From assembly GCF_015832195.1 (NCBI RefSeq), contig NC_052046.1:31834911-31898910 (forward strand): a stretch of 64,000 nucleotides of DNA. Direction: 5' to 3'. Shown piece after piece: positions 33,601-39,559 of the stretch. Position 1 is the first letter of the stretch, and each line of letters begins with the position of its first letter. The stretch comes from Motacilla alba alba (lineage: Eukaryota > Chordata > Aves > Passeriformes > Motacillidae). The position numbers were made by a program, and so were the translations under genes. The notes beneath the pieces were generated by a model that saw only the letters and a list, made by a program, of their open reading frames with translations, did no database searches and was not told the origin of the DNA.

Positions 33601-34711
33601 TAAATAGTTTGTGATTATACTGGGATAGAAAAAAAAGGATATAACTTTTTGTTAATACAGATTTTAATTGCTTAATTTGAGAATACTGTAGCTTCAGAAT
33701 GTCTGATGGGAATCTGGGTTTACATGTGTGTTGGAACTGCAATAAGTGGGCTGGTTGTGGTCACCTGGATTTACAGCATCAACATCACCGTTGCTACTGT
33801 CTTGAACTATTAGGAGTTGATGGAAAATGCAAGTTAGTACAGTGTTTTATTTGAATTACTTTCCTTTGGCTTTCAGCTTTTATCTGTCATGATAGTGGAG
33901 CAACTGTGCTAGCATATGCTCCGAAACACCAGCTGTTGATATCTGGAGGCAGAAAAGGCTTTACCTGTGTAATTGATCTTCGCCTAAAGCAGCAGCAACA
34001 GTTACTCCAGAGTCATGATTCTCCAGTCAAAGCAATTGCTGTTGATCCTACAGAAGAGTATTTTGTCACAGGATCTGCTGAAGGCAACATAAAGGTATTA
34101 ATGAGGGAGAGAGAGCAGAGGTGCTGGTACATTCAGAAAGAATCTTGTACAGGTGTGGAACAATCAGATGTCATATGTACTGCATTTGTTCTCAACTCTG
34201 ACTTTCATATTTATGAATTTAATTATGAAATGTCAGCCTTAACTTCTTCTCAATGCAGTCCTCTTAATTAGTGAGACCTTAGTGTCTCTCTATTGCTTAT
34301 TATAGTAAATGAGTACTAGTATTCTATAAATGTGTCATTACAGATTGCTAAATTTTCTTCTTTTACAGTTAGTGTCAGAAAAGTAAATGCAAAATGTAGT
34401 GCAATTCCTGCACAATTCACTGTTGATGATTTTAAGATCATGTTAATTTTTCTTTATAAGAGATTGATGTTTTGATGCTTTTCCAGGTATGGAGTCTGTC
34501 TGCATTTAATCTTCTTCACACTTTCATCAATGAGCATGCTCGACAGTCTCTCTTCAGAAACATTGGGACAGGAGTCATGCAAATTGAAACAGGACCAGCA
34601 AATCACATATTCTCCTGTGGTGCTGATGGAACAGTAAAGATGAGAATCTTGCCTGATAGATTTAGCCCTTTAAAGGATGTGTTAAAAAATGATGTGAAAT
34701 TTATGATCTAA
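493..34711 (+). CDS. DMXL1: DMXL1, C-terminal half (25 exons, spliced)
   Basis: This is the whole span of the spliced gene inside the window. DMXL proteins are very large WD40 proteins (about 3,000 residues). With WDR7 they form the Rabconnectin-3 complex, the animal counterpart of yeast RAVE, which promotes V-ATPase assembly and organelle acidification. Splicing the 25 exons listed separately gives one open frame of about 1,472 codons ending in TAA. Landmarks in order are the Rav1-like segment (residues 1-260 of this partial peptide), a Ser-rich acidic linker (about 290-440), a conserved helical block (about 440-590), an acidic patch (about 880-895) and WD40 repeats (about 1,200-1,460). I prefer DMXL1 over its paralogue DMXL2 because of signatures such as DLGYPGGKARIIHKESD, TPYTHSNPGTPINMPWLGS and the C-terminus LKNDVKFMI. 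The 5' half lies upstream of the window. No frameshift or internal stop was seen. Confidence 0.95.
1839..1936 (+). CDS. DMXL1: DMXL1 exon e2
   Basis: The acceptor CTTCTCAG ends at 1838 and the donor ACAG|GTATTC starts at 1937. The exon runs from phase 0 to a split Arg codon (AG|G). It encodes VAKAAFQRNNDPLDAAIFYL followed by AMKKKAVIWGLY, which continues the Rav1-like block without a break. The following intron (1937-2599) shows no recognised element. Confidence 0.93.
2600..2765 (+). CDS. DMXL1: DMXL1 exon e3
   Basis: The acceptor ATACGCAG ends at 2599 and the donor GAG|GTAATA starts at 2766. It completes the split Arg codon and ends at phase 0. It encodes the highly conserved run EDRWRKAALKNAFSLLGKQR and FEHSAAFFLLAGHLKDAVE. 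These helical repeats resemble the COPI or clathrin-type alpha-solenoid expected in Rav1-family proteins (a structural inference). The following intron (2766-3547) shows nothing recognisable. Confidence 0.94.
3548..3800 (+). CDS. DMXL1: DMXL1 exon e4
   Basis: The acceptor TTAATTAG ends at 3547 and the donor is GGCG|GTAAGA at 3801. The exon enters at phase 0 and leaves one base of a split Asp codon. It encodes VCLEKLHDIQLALVISRLYE, then SEFEVSSTYKSVLQKRVLGS and a stretch ending in LDTLIKHSAEDEG. The 1.6 kb intron that follows (3801-5418) is AT-rich with no repeat recognised. Confidence 0.94.
5419..6509 (+). CDS. DMXL1: DMXL1 exon e5, large 1,091-nt exon
   Basis: The acceptor CTTTTCAG ends at 5418 and the donor CAG|GTATGT starts at 6510. 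It completes the Asp codon of e4 and adds 363 codons, ending at phase 0. The first third (NPAVFNFYNYLRTHPLLLRR, LFFTTAYAHLKAGCPMLALE) is folded and conserved. The middle is a low-complexity Ser- and acid-rich linker holding two DWSQP motifs (near 5,795 and 5,876). The last third (AQLKFRACLKILTVELRTLS, EVDGGKLRYQLYQWLERE, LASVRMELILLLQESQQ) is again conserved and helical. An oversized exon here matches what I recall of mammalian DMXL1. The following intron is only 266 nt. Confidence 0.96.
6776..6967 (+). CDS. DMXL1: DMXL1 exon e6
   Basis: The acceptor TTTTAG ends at 6775 and the donor AAG|GTATGT starts at 6968. It is 64 whole codons, phase 0 at both ends, so skipping it would keep frame. It encodes a Pro- and Ser-rich start followed by CTASAKTVVANPLLHLGNLT and HDILHAIINLDSPPHP. 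The intron that follows (6968-8207) contains no recognised repeat. Confidence 0.92.
8208..8284 (+). CDS. DMXL1: DMXL1 exon e7
   Basis: The acceptor CTTTCAG ends at 8207 and the donor ACAG|GTAAAG starts at 8285. It encodes IYVMHTLAASLSACIYQCLC and DGHSY, then the first two bases of a split Ser codon. The match to the DMXL family pattern HTLAASLSASIYQ is clear. The next intron is only 188 nt. Confidence 0.92.
8473..8600 (+). CDS. DMXL1: DMXL1 exon e8
   Basis: The acceptor TTTCACAG ends at 8472 and the donor CCAG|GTATCT starts at 8601. It encodes SFQANQFTGTVYQTVLLTQR, then a Ser/Thr-rich piece ending in TPNTSPAQWP, and leaves the first base of a Gly codon. The intron 8601-10047 holds a poly-T tract near 8,730 and a short (CA)6 at 9,995-10,006 but no gene. 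Confidence 0.92.
10048..10296 (+). CDS. DMXL1: DMXL1 exon e9
   Basis: The acceptor TAAACAG ends at 10,047. It encodes GMTALIRLLNSAGEEAQPGL, then a hydrophobic stretch (LCEILTAVYLSLFIHGLA) and MAHPLNNKMWSAVFGGGAH. The donor is inferred as AGTG|GTCAGT at 10,297. It is weaker than its neighbours (C at +3), but it is the only nearby site that keeps frame with e10, through a split Asp codon (G|AT). Read-through would add about 20 unrelated residues before a stop. Confidence 0.88.
12085..12136 (+). repeat. CR1 LINE 3'-end scrap
   Basis: The stretch CTGAGCAATGGGTTGGACTG, followed by a diverged version of the usual 'cttccaggtcccttccaacctgaattctatgattc' ending, resembles the 3' end of avian CR1 in + orientation. 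It is short and old. Confidence 0.6.
14196..14754 (+). mobile_element. Solo LTR of an avian endogenous retrovirus
   Basis: The element begins TGTGCTTTAACCCCAGCC and ends ACCAGCACA, giving the TG...CA ends of a retroviral LTR over 559 bp. Internal blocks such as CAGCCACTCGCTCACTC and GGCAGGTGTTCAGCCAGCTC, and a TATA-like CTTTATGTACTGACCTTGA region followed by AATAAAACATCTCTGTG, match from memory an abundant songbird LTR family. The last block could be its polyadenylation signal and R region. No internal retroviral genes flank it, so it is a solo LTR, in sense orientation inside the DMXL1 intron. Flanking 5-mers (GCTGT and GTAGT) are a poor target-site match, suggesting age. Open frames within it are not genes. 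Confidence 0.8.
15231..15298. repeat. Degenerate tandem array, AGTTTACTCC unit
   Basis: AGTTTACTCC, AGTTTACTGC, AGTTTATTTTACTCC, AGTTTACTTC and GGTTTACTCC follow one another in 68 bp. This is a small, diverged minisatellite within the large intron. Confidence 0.75.
16837..17000 (+). CDS. DMXL1: DMXL1 exon e10
   Basis: The acceptor TCACATAG ends at 16,836 and the donor AAAG|GTAATT starts at 17,001. It completes the Asp codon of e9 and ends at phase 0. The first part (DGEKQQKHYRLSSKTSPKES) looks disordered. The end, YKERFIPPELSIWDYFIAK, is strongly conserved in both DMXL1 and DMXL2. The following intron (17,001-17,947) shows no recognised element. Confidence 0.93.
17948..18087 (+). CDS. DMXL1: DMXL1 exon e11, acidic segment
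   Basis: The acceptor ATTTTTAG ends at 17,947 and the donor ACAG|GTAAAT starts at 18,088. It encodes PFLPSQSRVEYDSEE, then a run dominated by Asp, Glu and Ser, then an Asn/Ser-rich tail. The last two bases start a split Ser codon. The charged patch is characteristic of this position in DMXL proteins. The next intron is 331 nt and empty. Confidence 0.93.
18419..18504 (+). CDS. DMXL1: DMXL1 exon e12
   Basis: The acceptor TTGTTAG ends at 18,418 and the donor TCAG|GTAATA starts at 18,505. It encodes WSLMRLAMVQLVLHNLKIFY and PLAGHDLS. It starts by completing a Ser codon and leaves the first base of a Glu codon. The family signature is VKLVLHNVKNFFPIAG in DMXL2, as I remember it. Confidence 0.93.
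18834..20215 (-). mobile_element. CR1 LINE, 5'-truncated, antisense in DMXL1 intron
   Basis: On the + strand it opens with ATAGACTCACAGAATGG and TTTAAAGGTCACCTAGGTCCAACCCTG, the reverse complement of the CR1 3' end. Diverged antisense reverse-transcriptase sequence follows, for example CCAGTTCCAGTGTCTCACTGCC and, near the far end, CTTCCAGGAGGATCGGTTTTATAATG. About 1.4 kb is preserved out of a full element of about 4.5 kb. There are many stops, so it encodes nothing. A local tandem expansion (19,989-20,075) sits inside it. The intron containing it runs 18,505-20,415. The 5' limit near 20,215 is approximate. Confidence 0.85.
19989..20075. repeat. Tandem repeat AGTTCACAATAGAATG inside CR1
   Basis: The unit GTCAGTTCACAATAGAATGCCACT appears near 19,989 and again near 20,051. 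A partial copy (AGTTCACAATAGAATG) and a degraded one (AGTTCACAGCATAG) lie between. The CR1 body is otherwise colinear around it. Confidence 0.8.
20416..20617 (+). CDS. DMXL1: DMXL1 exon e13
   Basis: The acceptor TTTCTAG ends at 20,415 and the donor CAG|GTGAGT starts at 20,618, a near-consensus site. It encodes ELPVSSPICHAVLKTLQRWE, then a piece with LYGGPPQHYISVH and AAGPALLRHKSLLEPTNTPF. It leaves two bases of a split Arg codon. The LEPTNTPF motif is shared with DMXL2 (LEPENTPF, from memory). The intron 20,618-21,871 is AT-rich without recognised elements. Confidence 0.94.
21872..21989 (+). CDS. DMXL1: DMXL1 exon e14
   Basis: The acceptor TTCTGTAG ends at 21,871. It encodes RSRSHVALSVKRLWQYLVKQ and EEVQETFIRNIFTKKRCLNE. 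The 3' boundary is uncertain. GAG|GTTGGT at 21,990 gives phase 0 and joins to e15 at 23,208. An alternative donor TTG|GTATGG at 21,994 would join in frame to an acceptor before 23,215. Only the last one or two residues differ. The intron (to 23,207) has no recognised repeat. Confidence 0.85.
23208..23270 (+). CDS. DMXL1: DMXL1 exon e15, 63-nt cassette-like exon
   Basis: The acceptor is taken as CCTTGGTGAAG, ending at 23,207, and the donor is AAG|GTACAC at 23,271. It encodes 21 residues, SLEEHNETMKNSVVEEPIIN plus Lys, phase 0 at both ends, so it could be skipped without changing frame. As I remember DMXL2, it goes from KKRKQSE directly to VEADLGYPGG, so this segment appears particular to DMXL1. 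An alternative acceptor CATTAG (exon start 23,215) pairs with the alternative e14 donor. The intron 23,271-25,102 shows nothing recognised. Confidence 0.8.
25103..25189 (+). CDS. DMXL1: DMXL1 exon e16
   Basis: The acceptor AAATACAG ends at 25,102 and the donor AAG|GTGAGT starts at 25,190. It is 29 codons, phase 0 to 0, encoding IETDLGYPGGKARIIHKESD and IITAFAVNK. This is one of the clearest DMXL1 signatures in the window. The next intron is 645 nt with no recognised element. Confidence 0.96.
25835..25956 (+). CDS. DMXL1: DMXL1 exon e17
   Basis: The acceptor TTTTTTCAG ends at 25,834 and the donor AAAGG|GTATAT starts at 25,957. It encodes ANRNCIAIASSHDIQELDVS and AILATQIYTWVDDDMEVENK, leaving two bases of a Gly codon. 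The pattern IASSHDIQELDV begins the C-terminal beta-propeller region. The next intron is 116 nt, the shortest in the window. Confidence 0.95.
26073..26214 (+). CDS. DMXL1: DMXL1 exon e18
   Basis: The acceptor CATTTCTAG ends at 26,072 and the donor GTG|GTAAGT starts at 26,215. It encodes ADDFLVIHARDDLVNVQGST and PYTHSNPGTPINMPWLGSTQ, then TGRGASV, ending at phase 0. The segment is an insert in the propeller that separates DMXL1 from DMXL2. Confidence 0.95.
26215..30317 (+). other. DMXL1: DMXL1 intron, 4.1 kb
   Basis: This is an AT-rich intron. The only recognised repeat is a CR1 3' end at 29,160-29,206. An ATATAACCT-like motif recurs around 26,310-26,360, and an ATTT-rich run lies near 29,785-29,805. 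No RNA gene or coding segment was found. Confidence 0.8.
29160..29206 (+). repeat. CR1 LINE 3'-end fragment
   Basis: GTTGGATTCAATGATATTAA, followed by AGGTCTTTTCCGACCTAAATG, is the recognisable 3' end of CR1 in + orientation, close to the family consensus. Only the last 50 bp or so survive. Confidence 0.75.
30318..30378 (+). CDS. DMXL1: DMXL1 exon e19
   Basis: The acceptor TGTTGAACAG ends at 30,317 and the donor ATT|GTAAGT starts at 30,379. It encodes MLKKAINNVRRMTSHPTLPY and the first base of a Tyr codon. The Met is internal to the protein, not a start. The intron 30,379-30,873 is empty. Confidence 0.95.
30874..31001 (+). CDS. DMXL1: DMXL1 exon e20, WD40 repeat
   Basis: The acceptor CTGTTGCAG ends at 30,873 and the donor AAG|GTGACT starts at 31,002. 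It encodes YLTGAQDGSVRMFEWGHAQQ, a WD40 repeat with GA..DGSVR.FEW, then ITCFRSGGNSRVTRMRFNYQ. It ends at phase 0. The following intron is 173 nt. Confidence 0.96.
31175..31267 (+). CDS. DMXL1: DMXL1 exon e21, WD40 strand set
   Basis: The acceptor TTTTTTCAG ends at 31,174 and the donor TTG|GTAAGC starts at 31,268. It is 31 codons, phase 0 to 0, encoding FGIVDADGYISLYQTNWKCC and PLTGTSPKPYL. It forms another blade of the propeller (DADGYISLYQ). The next intron is 459 nt with nothing recognised. Confidence 0.95.
31727..31818 (+). CDS. DMXL1: DMXL1 exon e22, WD40 repeat
   Basis: The acceptor TTTTTCAG ends at 31,726 and the donor ACAG|GTAAGA starts at 31,819. It encodes TWQCHNKTANDFVFISSSSL and IATAGFSSDN, leaving two bases of an Arg codon. 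The repeat continues into e23 (CLWDTL). The intron 31,819-32,744 contains a CR1 fragment. Confidence 0.95.
32125..32364 (+). mobile_element. CR1 LINE 3' fragment
   Basis: GACTGGACATCAAGAAACAT, GTTCAGACACTGGAACAGGCTT and GAGGCATTTGGACAATGCCC, then CTTCTAGGTCCCTTCCAGCTG and a CTGTTCTGTTCT tail, are the 3' part of an avian CR1 in + orientation. About 240 bp is kept. Its minus strand carries a long open frame that is not a gene. Confidence 0.8.
32745..32797 (+). CDS. DMXL1: DMXL1 exon e23, 53 nt
   Basis: The acceptor TCCTACAG ends at 32,744 and the donor CATG|GTAAGT starts at 32,798. It completes an Arg codon and encodes NICLWDTLVSPTNSLVH, then the first base of an Ala codon. CLWDTL is a WD dipeptide motif. 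The intron 32,798-33,876 is AT-rich with no recognised element. Confidence 0.94.
33877..34094 (+). CDS. DMXL1: DMXL1 exon e24, two WD40 repeats
   Basis: The acceptor GGCTTTCAG ends at 33,876 and the donor AAG|GTATTA starts at 34,095. It encodes FICHDSGATVLAYAPKHQLL, ISGGRKGFTCVIDLR and HDSPVKAIAVDPTEEYFVTG, ending SAEGNIK at phase 0. The GH-like, D and structural positions of two WD40 repeats are visible. The intron 34,095-34,486 is empty. Confidence 0.96.
34487..34711 (+). CDS. DMXL1: DMXL1 terminal coding exon e25
   Basis: The acceptor GCTTTTCCAG ends at 34,486. It encodes VWSLSAFNLLHTFINEHARQ, SLFRNIGTGVMQIETGPANH and IFSCGADGTVKMRILPD. The protein ends VLKNDVKFMI, then TAA at 34,709-34,711. 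The last WD40 blade (IFSCGADGTVK) closes the propeller. Length and C-terminus agree with the vertebrate DMXL1 terminus as I remember it, so the stop is native. Confidence 0.96.
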   Translation, partial: VWSLSAFNLLHTFINEHARQSLFRNIGTGVMQIETGPANHIFSCGADGTVKMRILPDRFSPLKDVLKNDVKFMI

Positions 34712-36348
34712 TGTTTTTCTCAGAATAGTGAATAACATTCCCCTTCTGCCATCCTTGAAAATATTTTTCCTGGAACTAACAACAAAGCAGATGCACAATG
34801 ATAGCTTGTGATACAAAGAAGTTTTGGGTGTTTTCCTTTCTCCCCTTCTGCCCCCACCCCCCTATTTATTAATTACCTGGAACTTATAGTCCCGGATGCA
34901 CTAATGCCTTAAAGATTAAAAGGTCCTTCAGATTTTGATCATTGCCTAAAATGAAAGCTAAATATGACTCCAAATTTATAAAGATGTTGCTGAAGTGGTC
35001 TTCCTTTTGAGGTAATTGCGCTCTCACCTGGAGTGTACCATTTGGGCATGACCTCGGCTTATATTCAACACCTTGCCACCTTGTAAAAGCATGTCAGTCC
35101 TGATGGAAACTTCAGGTAATTTTTTTTTCACTGTGGCAACCATAACTGTCTCTCTTCTCAATTTGTTTAGTCAGCTAACAATAAAATGTATACCTGTGTG
35201 CAGGAGAAACAAAATTTCCAGGAGTGAATAGTCCTGTTCATGCAGACATTCATATAACGAGCCACTTTCTCTCTTCATTCCTAAATCCGGGCTGTTTACT
35301 GCTCTAACCTGCCTGATCTTCTTCCTCTCATCTAGAGTATAAGAAACTGAAGGATGTTCTGTTACTTGTCTTCTGTTCTATAGCTTGAATCACTGCCATC
35401 AGGATGGCAGGCTGACCTTTTAAAAATAAATATATTTTTAACCCTGAACACTCCTTTAAAAAAATAAATGTAAATATGAATTGATATCTTCCTAGTAAAA
35501 TAGTCAAGATTATGTATGAAGCCTTAGACTTGATCAAAAAGATACAGGAAGATACTGCTTTAGGATATGGCACTAGAATTTCTTCAAAGACTATTTATTT
35601 AGATGTCTGTAGAGGAAATTTTAAAAAAAAATCTAATTTATTTTTACATTTTTTCCAGTAAGACTTTTATTTAGCCCAAAGATAGTCCATTCTTAGCACT
35701 TACATTCTTGATTGTCTGTTTTTCCTAAGTACTTTAAAAAAGGAAAAAGTAGTTCAACAGCAAAGTACTTCTACACTGTCAGTCTTTCTTTCTTTTCTTT
35801 CTTGATGTTTATGTTTACATCTGGTGTCAGATGAAAGAAAATAAACTGAGAAGGATAGATGTAGAGGGTTTTTTTTTTTTTGCCAAAATATTAAACTGCA
35901 TAACTTAAATGTTTGACCAAATCATTAATGTGCAAGGCCTTTACTTTTTTTAGTCATTGAAACTGTTTCTGTATGTATTTTGGTTTACTTTTCCTTACTT
36001 GAGAGTTTGACAAAGGTTTAATTTGTAAATTAGATATGAGGCTGGATTACTTGAATGCCAGTGGTGTACTTTTTGCTAAAAGATATTTTGTGAAATATAG
36101 CACCAAGATATTAACTGTAAAATAAACCTGTCAAATTAGGAACTATGGGGATAAATAAAGCATAAGCAGAAATGAAGGGCTTGTATAATGAACTATGTAA
36201 CATTCTCAGGATGCTTTTATCTTAAGAATATAAAGTTTAAAAAGATTTTGTAAAATGTATTAAGGTCATTTTAAATGTATGTTTTGCAAGTTGCAGTGCA
36301 AACACTATGAAGGTTTTTATGCACATAACCTGAATTTTCAAATTGTGC

Positions 36349-36354
36349 AATAAA
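36349..36354 (+). terminator. Candidate DMXL1 polyadenylation signal
   Basis: An AATAAA hexamer is followed within 20-30 bp by TG-rich sequence (GAATGTGAATGTTTTGCC). It is a good candidate for a long 3' UTR of about 1.65 kb. Confidence 0.4.
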
Positions 36355-37084
36355 AAGAATGTGAATGTTTTGCCATGAAGAAACATGTGACAGCATTTCA
36401 AACTGGTACAGCTGTTCAGTGATCCAGTTGTAATTGTTCTTCCTTAACACTTAGAGATTGAAATTGAACATGATTTCAAAACAGTTCAAGTACAGTGATG
36501 GACCAGAAAAGTGACTAAAAGTGACCCCACCTTACAAAATAGACTTACCCAATGAGTATGAGTTATCTGCTTAGTGGCTGAGTTTCTAATATCCTTTATT
36601 CTTGTGGAAGAAGGAAAACAGTGGGATAAACAGTAGCACACTGCTTTAGAATTGCTGAAACCGTGACTTTGTAGCTGCTTTATATACATGCGTCAGTTTT
36701 ATATACCCACTGAACTAACAAAGTTACATGTGCAAAAATCATGGCAGTATTATATAATTATGTCCTTGATGTTTTGTCCTTAAATATTTAGATCTCATTA
36801 GCTTTAATACTTCAAGCTCAAATCTGTTGTACTGGCAATCACAAAAAGCTGTCTTACCATCTGCAAACTAAGCAGATTTTAAATGCAATTTGCCAAGACA
36901 TACAATGTTTTAATTTTTCTGAGAAAAGCTGCACTTTGAAAAATCCTGGCAAACTTATGCTTATACCAGAAAAGTACTGACCTTGACCAGGCATTTTCAA
37001 TAATGTTTATAGTTACCATAAGCTATTCTTGAAACTAAATTATGTAAAATCACAATGTATTTGCCACACCTTTATAATCTTTCC

Positions 37085-37090
37085 AATAAA
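37085..37090 (+). terminator. Candidate distal DMXL1 polyadenylation signal
   Basis: An AATAAA hexamer is followed by a T/G-rich element (GAGTTCTGTTGCTGCTATTTT) about 25-45 bp on. It would give a 3' UTR of about 2.4 kb. Confidence 0.4.
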
Positions 37091-37110
37091 TCCTGCAGAA
37101 ACTCAACCTT

Positions 37111-38538
37111 CTAGAGTTCTGTTGCTGCTATTTTATTTATAAATCAGTTGTTCACATGCATATTGTTCATTGATGTTTAACTATTGTAAGACAAATTATC
37201 AATAGCTTTTTTGTAATGATGGATTAAAAATGAGTTAAATTCTGTTGTATATGAAACTTTTAAAGGGACACTCTCAACTTTGAATCTAGTCATTGGAGAA
37301 GAACTGAACTCAGAACCCTCTGGCTGTTGCCCTTAACTTCCACTGACTTTTGTCCTCCAGCAATTAATGCTTTTTCCCTGTTGCTATGCAAGTTACTCAA
37401 ACTTAAGGTTACTAGTGCCTACAGAGGTCCCAGTGCTTACAGTAGCCATGTGCACAAATTGAACATAAAATTCGCTTTTGCCAGTGCTTAATTAATAATA
37501 GTTTTTTGTCCAGACAAAATAATTTAGCTTGTCGTTGATAATGTCCCTTTTAAATATCATAGAGTGGGAGCTGTGACTTGTGTTTGTCTTTGTAGCAGTA
37601 TATAATACTGTCAGAGTGTGTCATTCTTGTGTTGCTAACTGATTCCGTTACCTTAGACACATGATCCAAGTTCTTCATGATTACTTCAGCAACTTGTGAA
37701 AGGTAAAACTCTGGCTGTCTAGGTACTTAAACTGGCTTGCTGTGTGAATTTACACCAGAAAATTCTCAGCTGACAGTTGATGTTGCAGGATGTTGATGGA
37801 GAAAGGTGGAAGAGATGCAGATTTTGTACCACGCCACGGTGGTGCAGGGTGAGGTCATAGATGTTCTACTGCATTTTAGGAACCTCAGAACCAGTTGCAG
37901 GAAATAAACTACTATCCTACAGTAGGTACCCCCTTTCTATTTAGAGCACCCAGTGTTAGATTAGATGCAATAGTTATGAAAAAAAGCAACAGTGGTTAAG
38001 GGGAAATAAGCTTGGACATGATATATTCTCCAAGGTAATTATTTTCAAATGTTTATTTTTACTAAAAATAGCAAAACCATCGCTAATGGCAGGTTCAGCA
38101 CATTGATCAAACTACTTTCTATAAAATAAAGATATTGATTTACCAAGTTTTGTAGTGTTTCTTATTCCTCCCATTTCTAGCTCTAAAATATGCATGATTT
38201 TGATTTATTGTTTTTAATGTCTGATGATGTCATGCTGTATCTTTCCTTGTTCTAACTTTTTGGTGTTTGGGAGGGGGACTGGTTGCTGGGGGTTTGCTTT
38301 TGTGTGTTTTTTGGGTTTTTTTTTTTTATGTATAAGTGACAGAACTGGGCAAAATGAAATTATTTTGCAGAATGATTAGGCTGATGTAGTAATGGCACTT
38401 TCTGTTGTCTGCCACAACAACTTTTGAATCCCCTTTTCTGTTTCATTTAAGCTTGAAAACCTGGGAAGGTCTTGGGGAGCTTCATCCACCTCTATGTTGC
38501 CACCTCTTGCAGAGGTACAGGCATGAATGCACCTGTTA
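37111..38538. other. DMXL1-TNFAIP8 intergenic spacer
   Basis: Unique-looking AT-rich sequence with a poly-T tract near 38,318-38,328. No gene, RNA gene or known repeat was recognised. Confidence 0.6.
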
Positions 38539-39440
38539 TGATCTGATTAGTGAGAGATGCCCAAATTGAGGAGCAAACGAGACCAAATGCCAGTTCAACA
38601 TACTGACTTTATTTGTAGCTTTTAGAGTGTAGGGGAAAGAGAGAGAGTGCCAGCAGAAGACAGTCACAGCCCACAGATTCAGAGGTGTCCTGTTTGTCCT
38701 TTTTCATCCTGGGCTTCTCAGTGGTGGGGTGGGGGGACCTAATCCATCCTTCAAAAGAAGTTTGAGTAAGTTCTGTGCCAGGAGAGGGTGCTGGGTACGC
38801 AAGATGAAATTGACTATGACAATTGACAATTTTTCACTATGCATTTTAGCAAACATAGGAATCCACACTTATTGGCTACAAGTTACAATTCTCTAGTCAG
38901 TATCCTATCTTCTATTGGTTAATGATTCCATTGCTTCTGATGTTAATTAGTTCTTTCTCTTCTTTTGCATCAGTGGATTTCTTGGATCGGAGGGCTATGA
39001 GCTGGTGGTTGCAATCTCCCCCACTGGAGTTACCTTTTATCCAGTCAAGGTGATTGTAGCACGGTTGCTGAATTGGATTTATTGGTGTCTTCCTTATCTT
39101 GGGAGCTCTGCCTGAGGCTCCTGTGGTCTGTCAATTTGGCATTTTTTTGTATCCACTATCAGTAGTACATCCTTCTTTCCAAGCTTTGTTAACGTCCCCC
39201 TAGGTCATTAAGCAGTATTGCCTTTATACAGCCCCAGGTTCCTGGTATCCACAGCGGGAACTCTGGAGGCTCTTGGTGGTTGCAAAGGCCGTCTGTCCCC
39301 TAACTTGGGATGTTCTTTCTTCATCGGTAGGTGTGTGAGCTGCTGCGTTTCACAGTCTGTCCCAGCTGAGATGTACGGACCGGCTTCTGCCAACCAAATC
39401 TTGCCCCTGCCAGGCCTGGAATTAGCACCTTCCTGGCACA
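38539..39440 (-). mobile_element. Possible LTR-like interspersed repeat
   Basis: The stretch begins TGTTATGATCTGATTAGTGAGAG and has a promoter-like layout when read on the minus strand. ATTGG boxes occur on the + strand (CCAAT on the minus strand) near 38,871 and 38,916, and GC content rises towards 39,400. I could not place it in a family, and the right boundary is a guess. It may instead be unique sequence belonging to the promoter flank. Confidence 0.25.
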
Positions 39441-39559
39441 AGTTCCCCTCCTGACTCTGGCCGTAATAGTGTTCAAGACTTGTTCTTTAACTCCTAGCAG
39501 CCCCTACGCGAGTCACACAGTGACATGACAGTGGGCACGAGCACCTCGTCAAGCTCGCA

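Larger units (their letters stand above)
34712..37110 (+). other. DMXL1: DMXL1 3' UTR and downstream flank
   Basis: No open frame with coding character follows the stop. The sequence is AT-rich and holds AATAAA hexamers at 35,180, 36,121, 36,349 and 37,085, so the UTR could be anything from about 0.5 to 2.4 kb. Its true end cannot be read from sequence alone. Confidence 0.6.

Noticed and set aside
493..34711. Assignment to the paralogue DMXL2
   Set aside because: The exon e15 insert, the HSNPGTPINMPWLGS segment and the C-terminus NDVKFMI fit DMXL1. The DMXL2 versions of these segments, as I recall them, differ.
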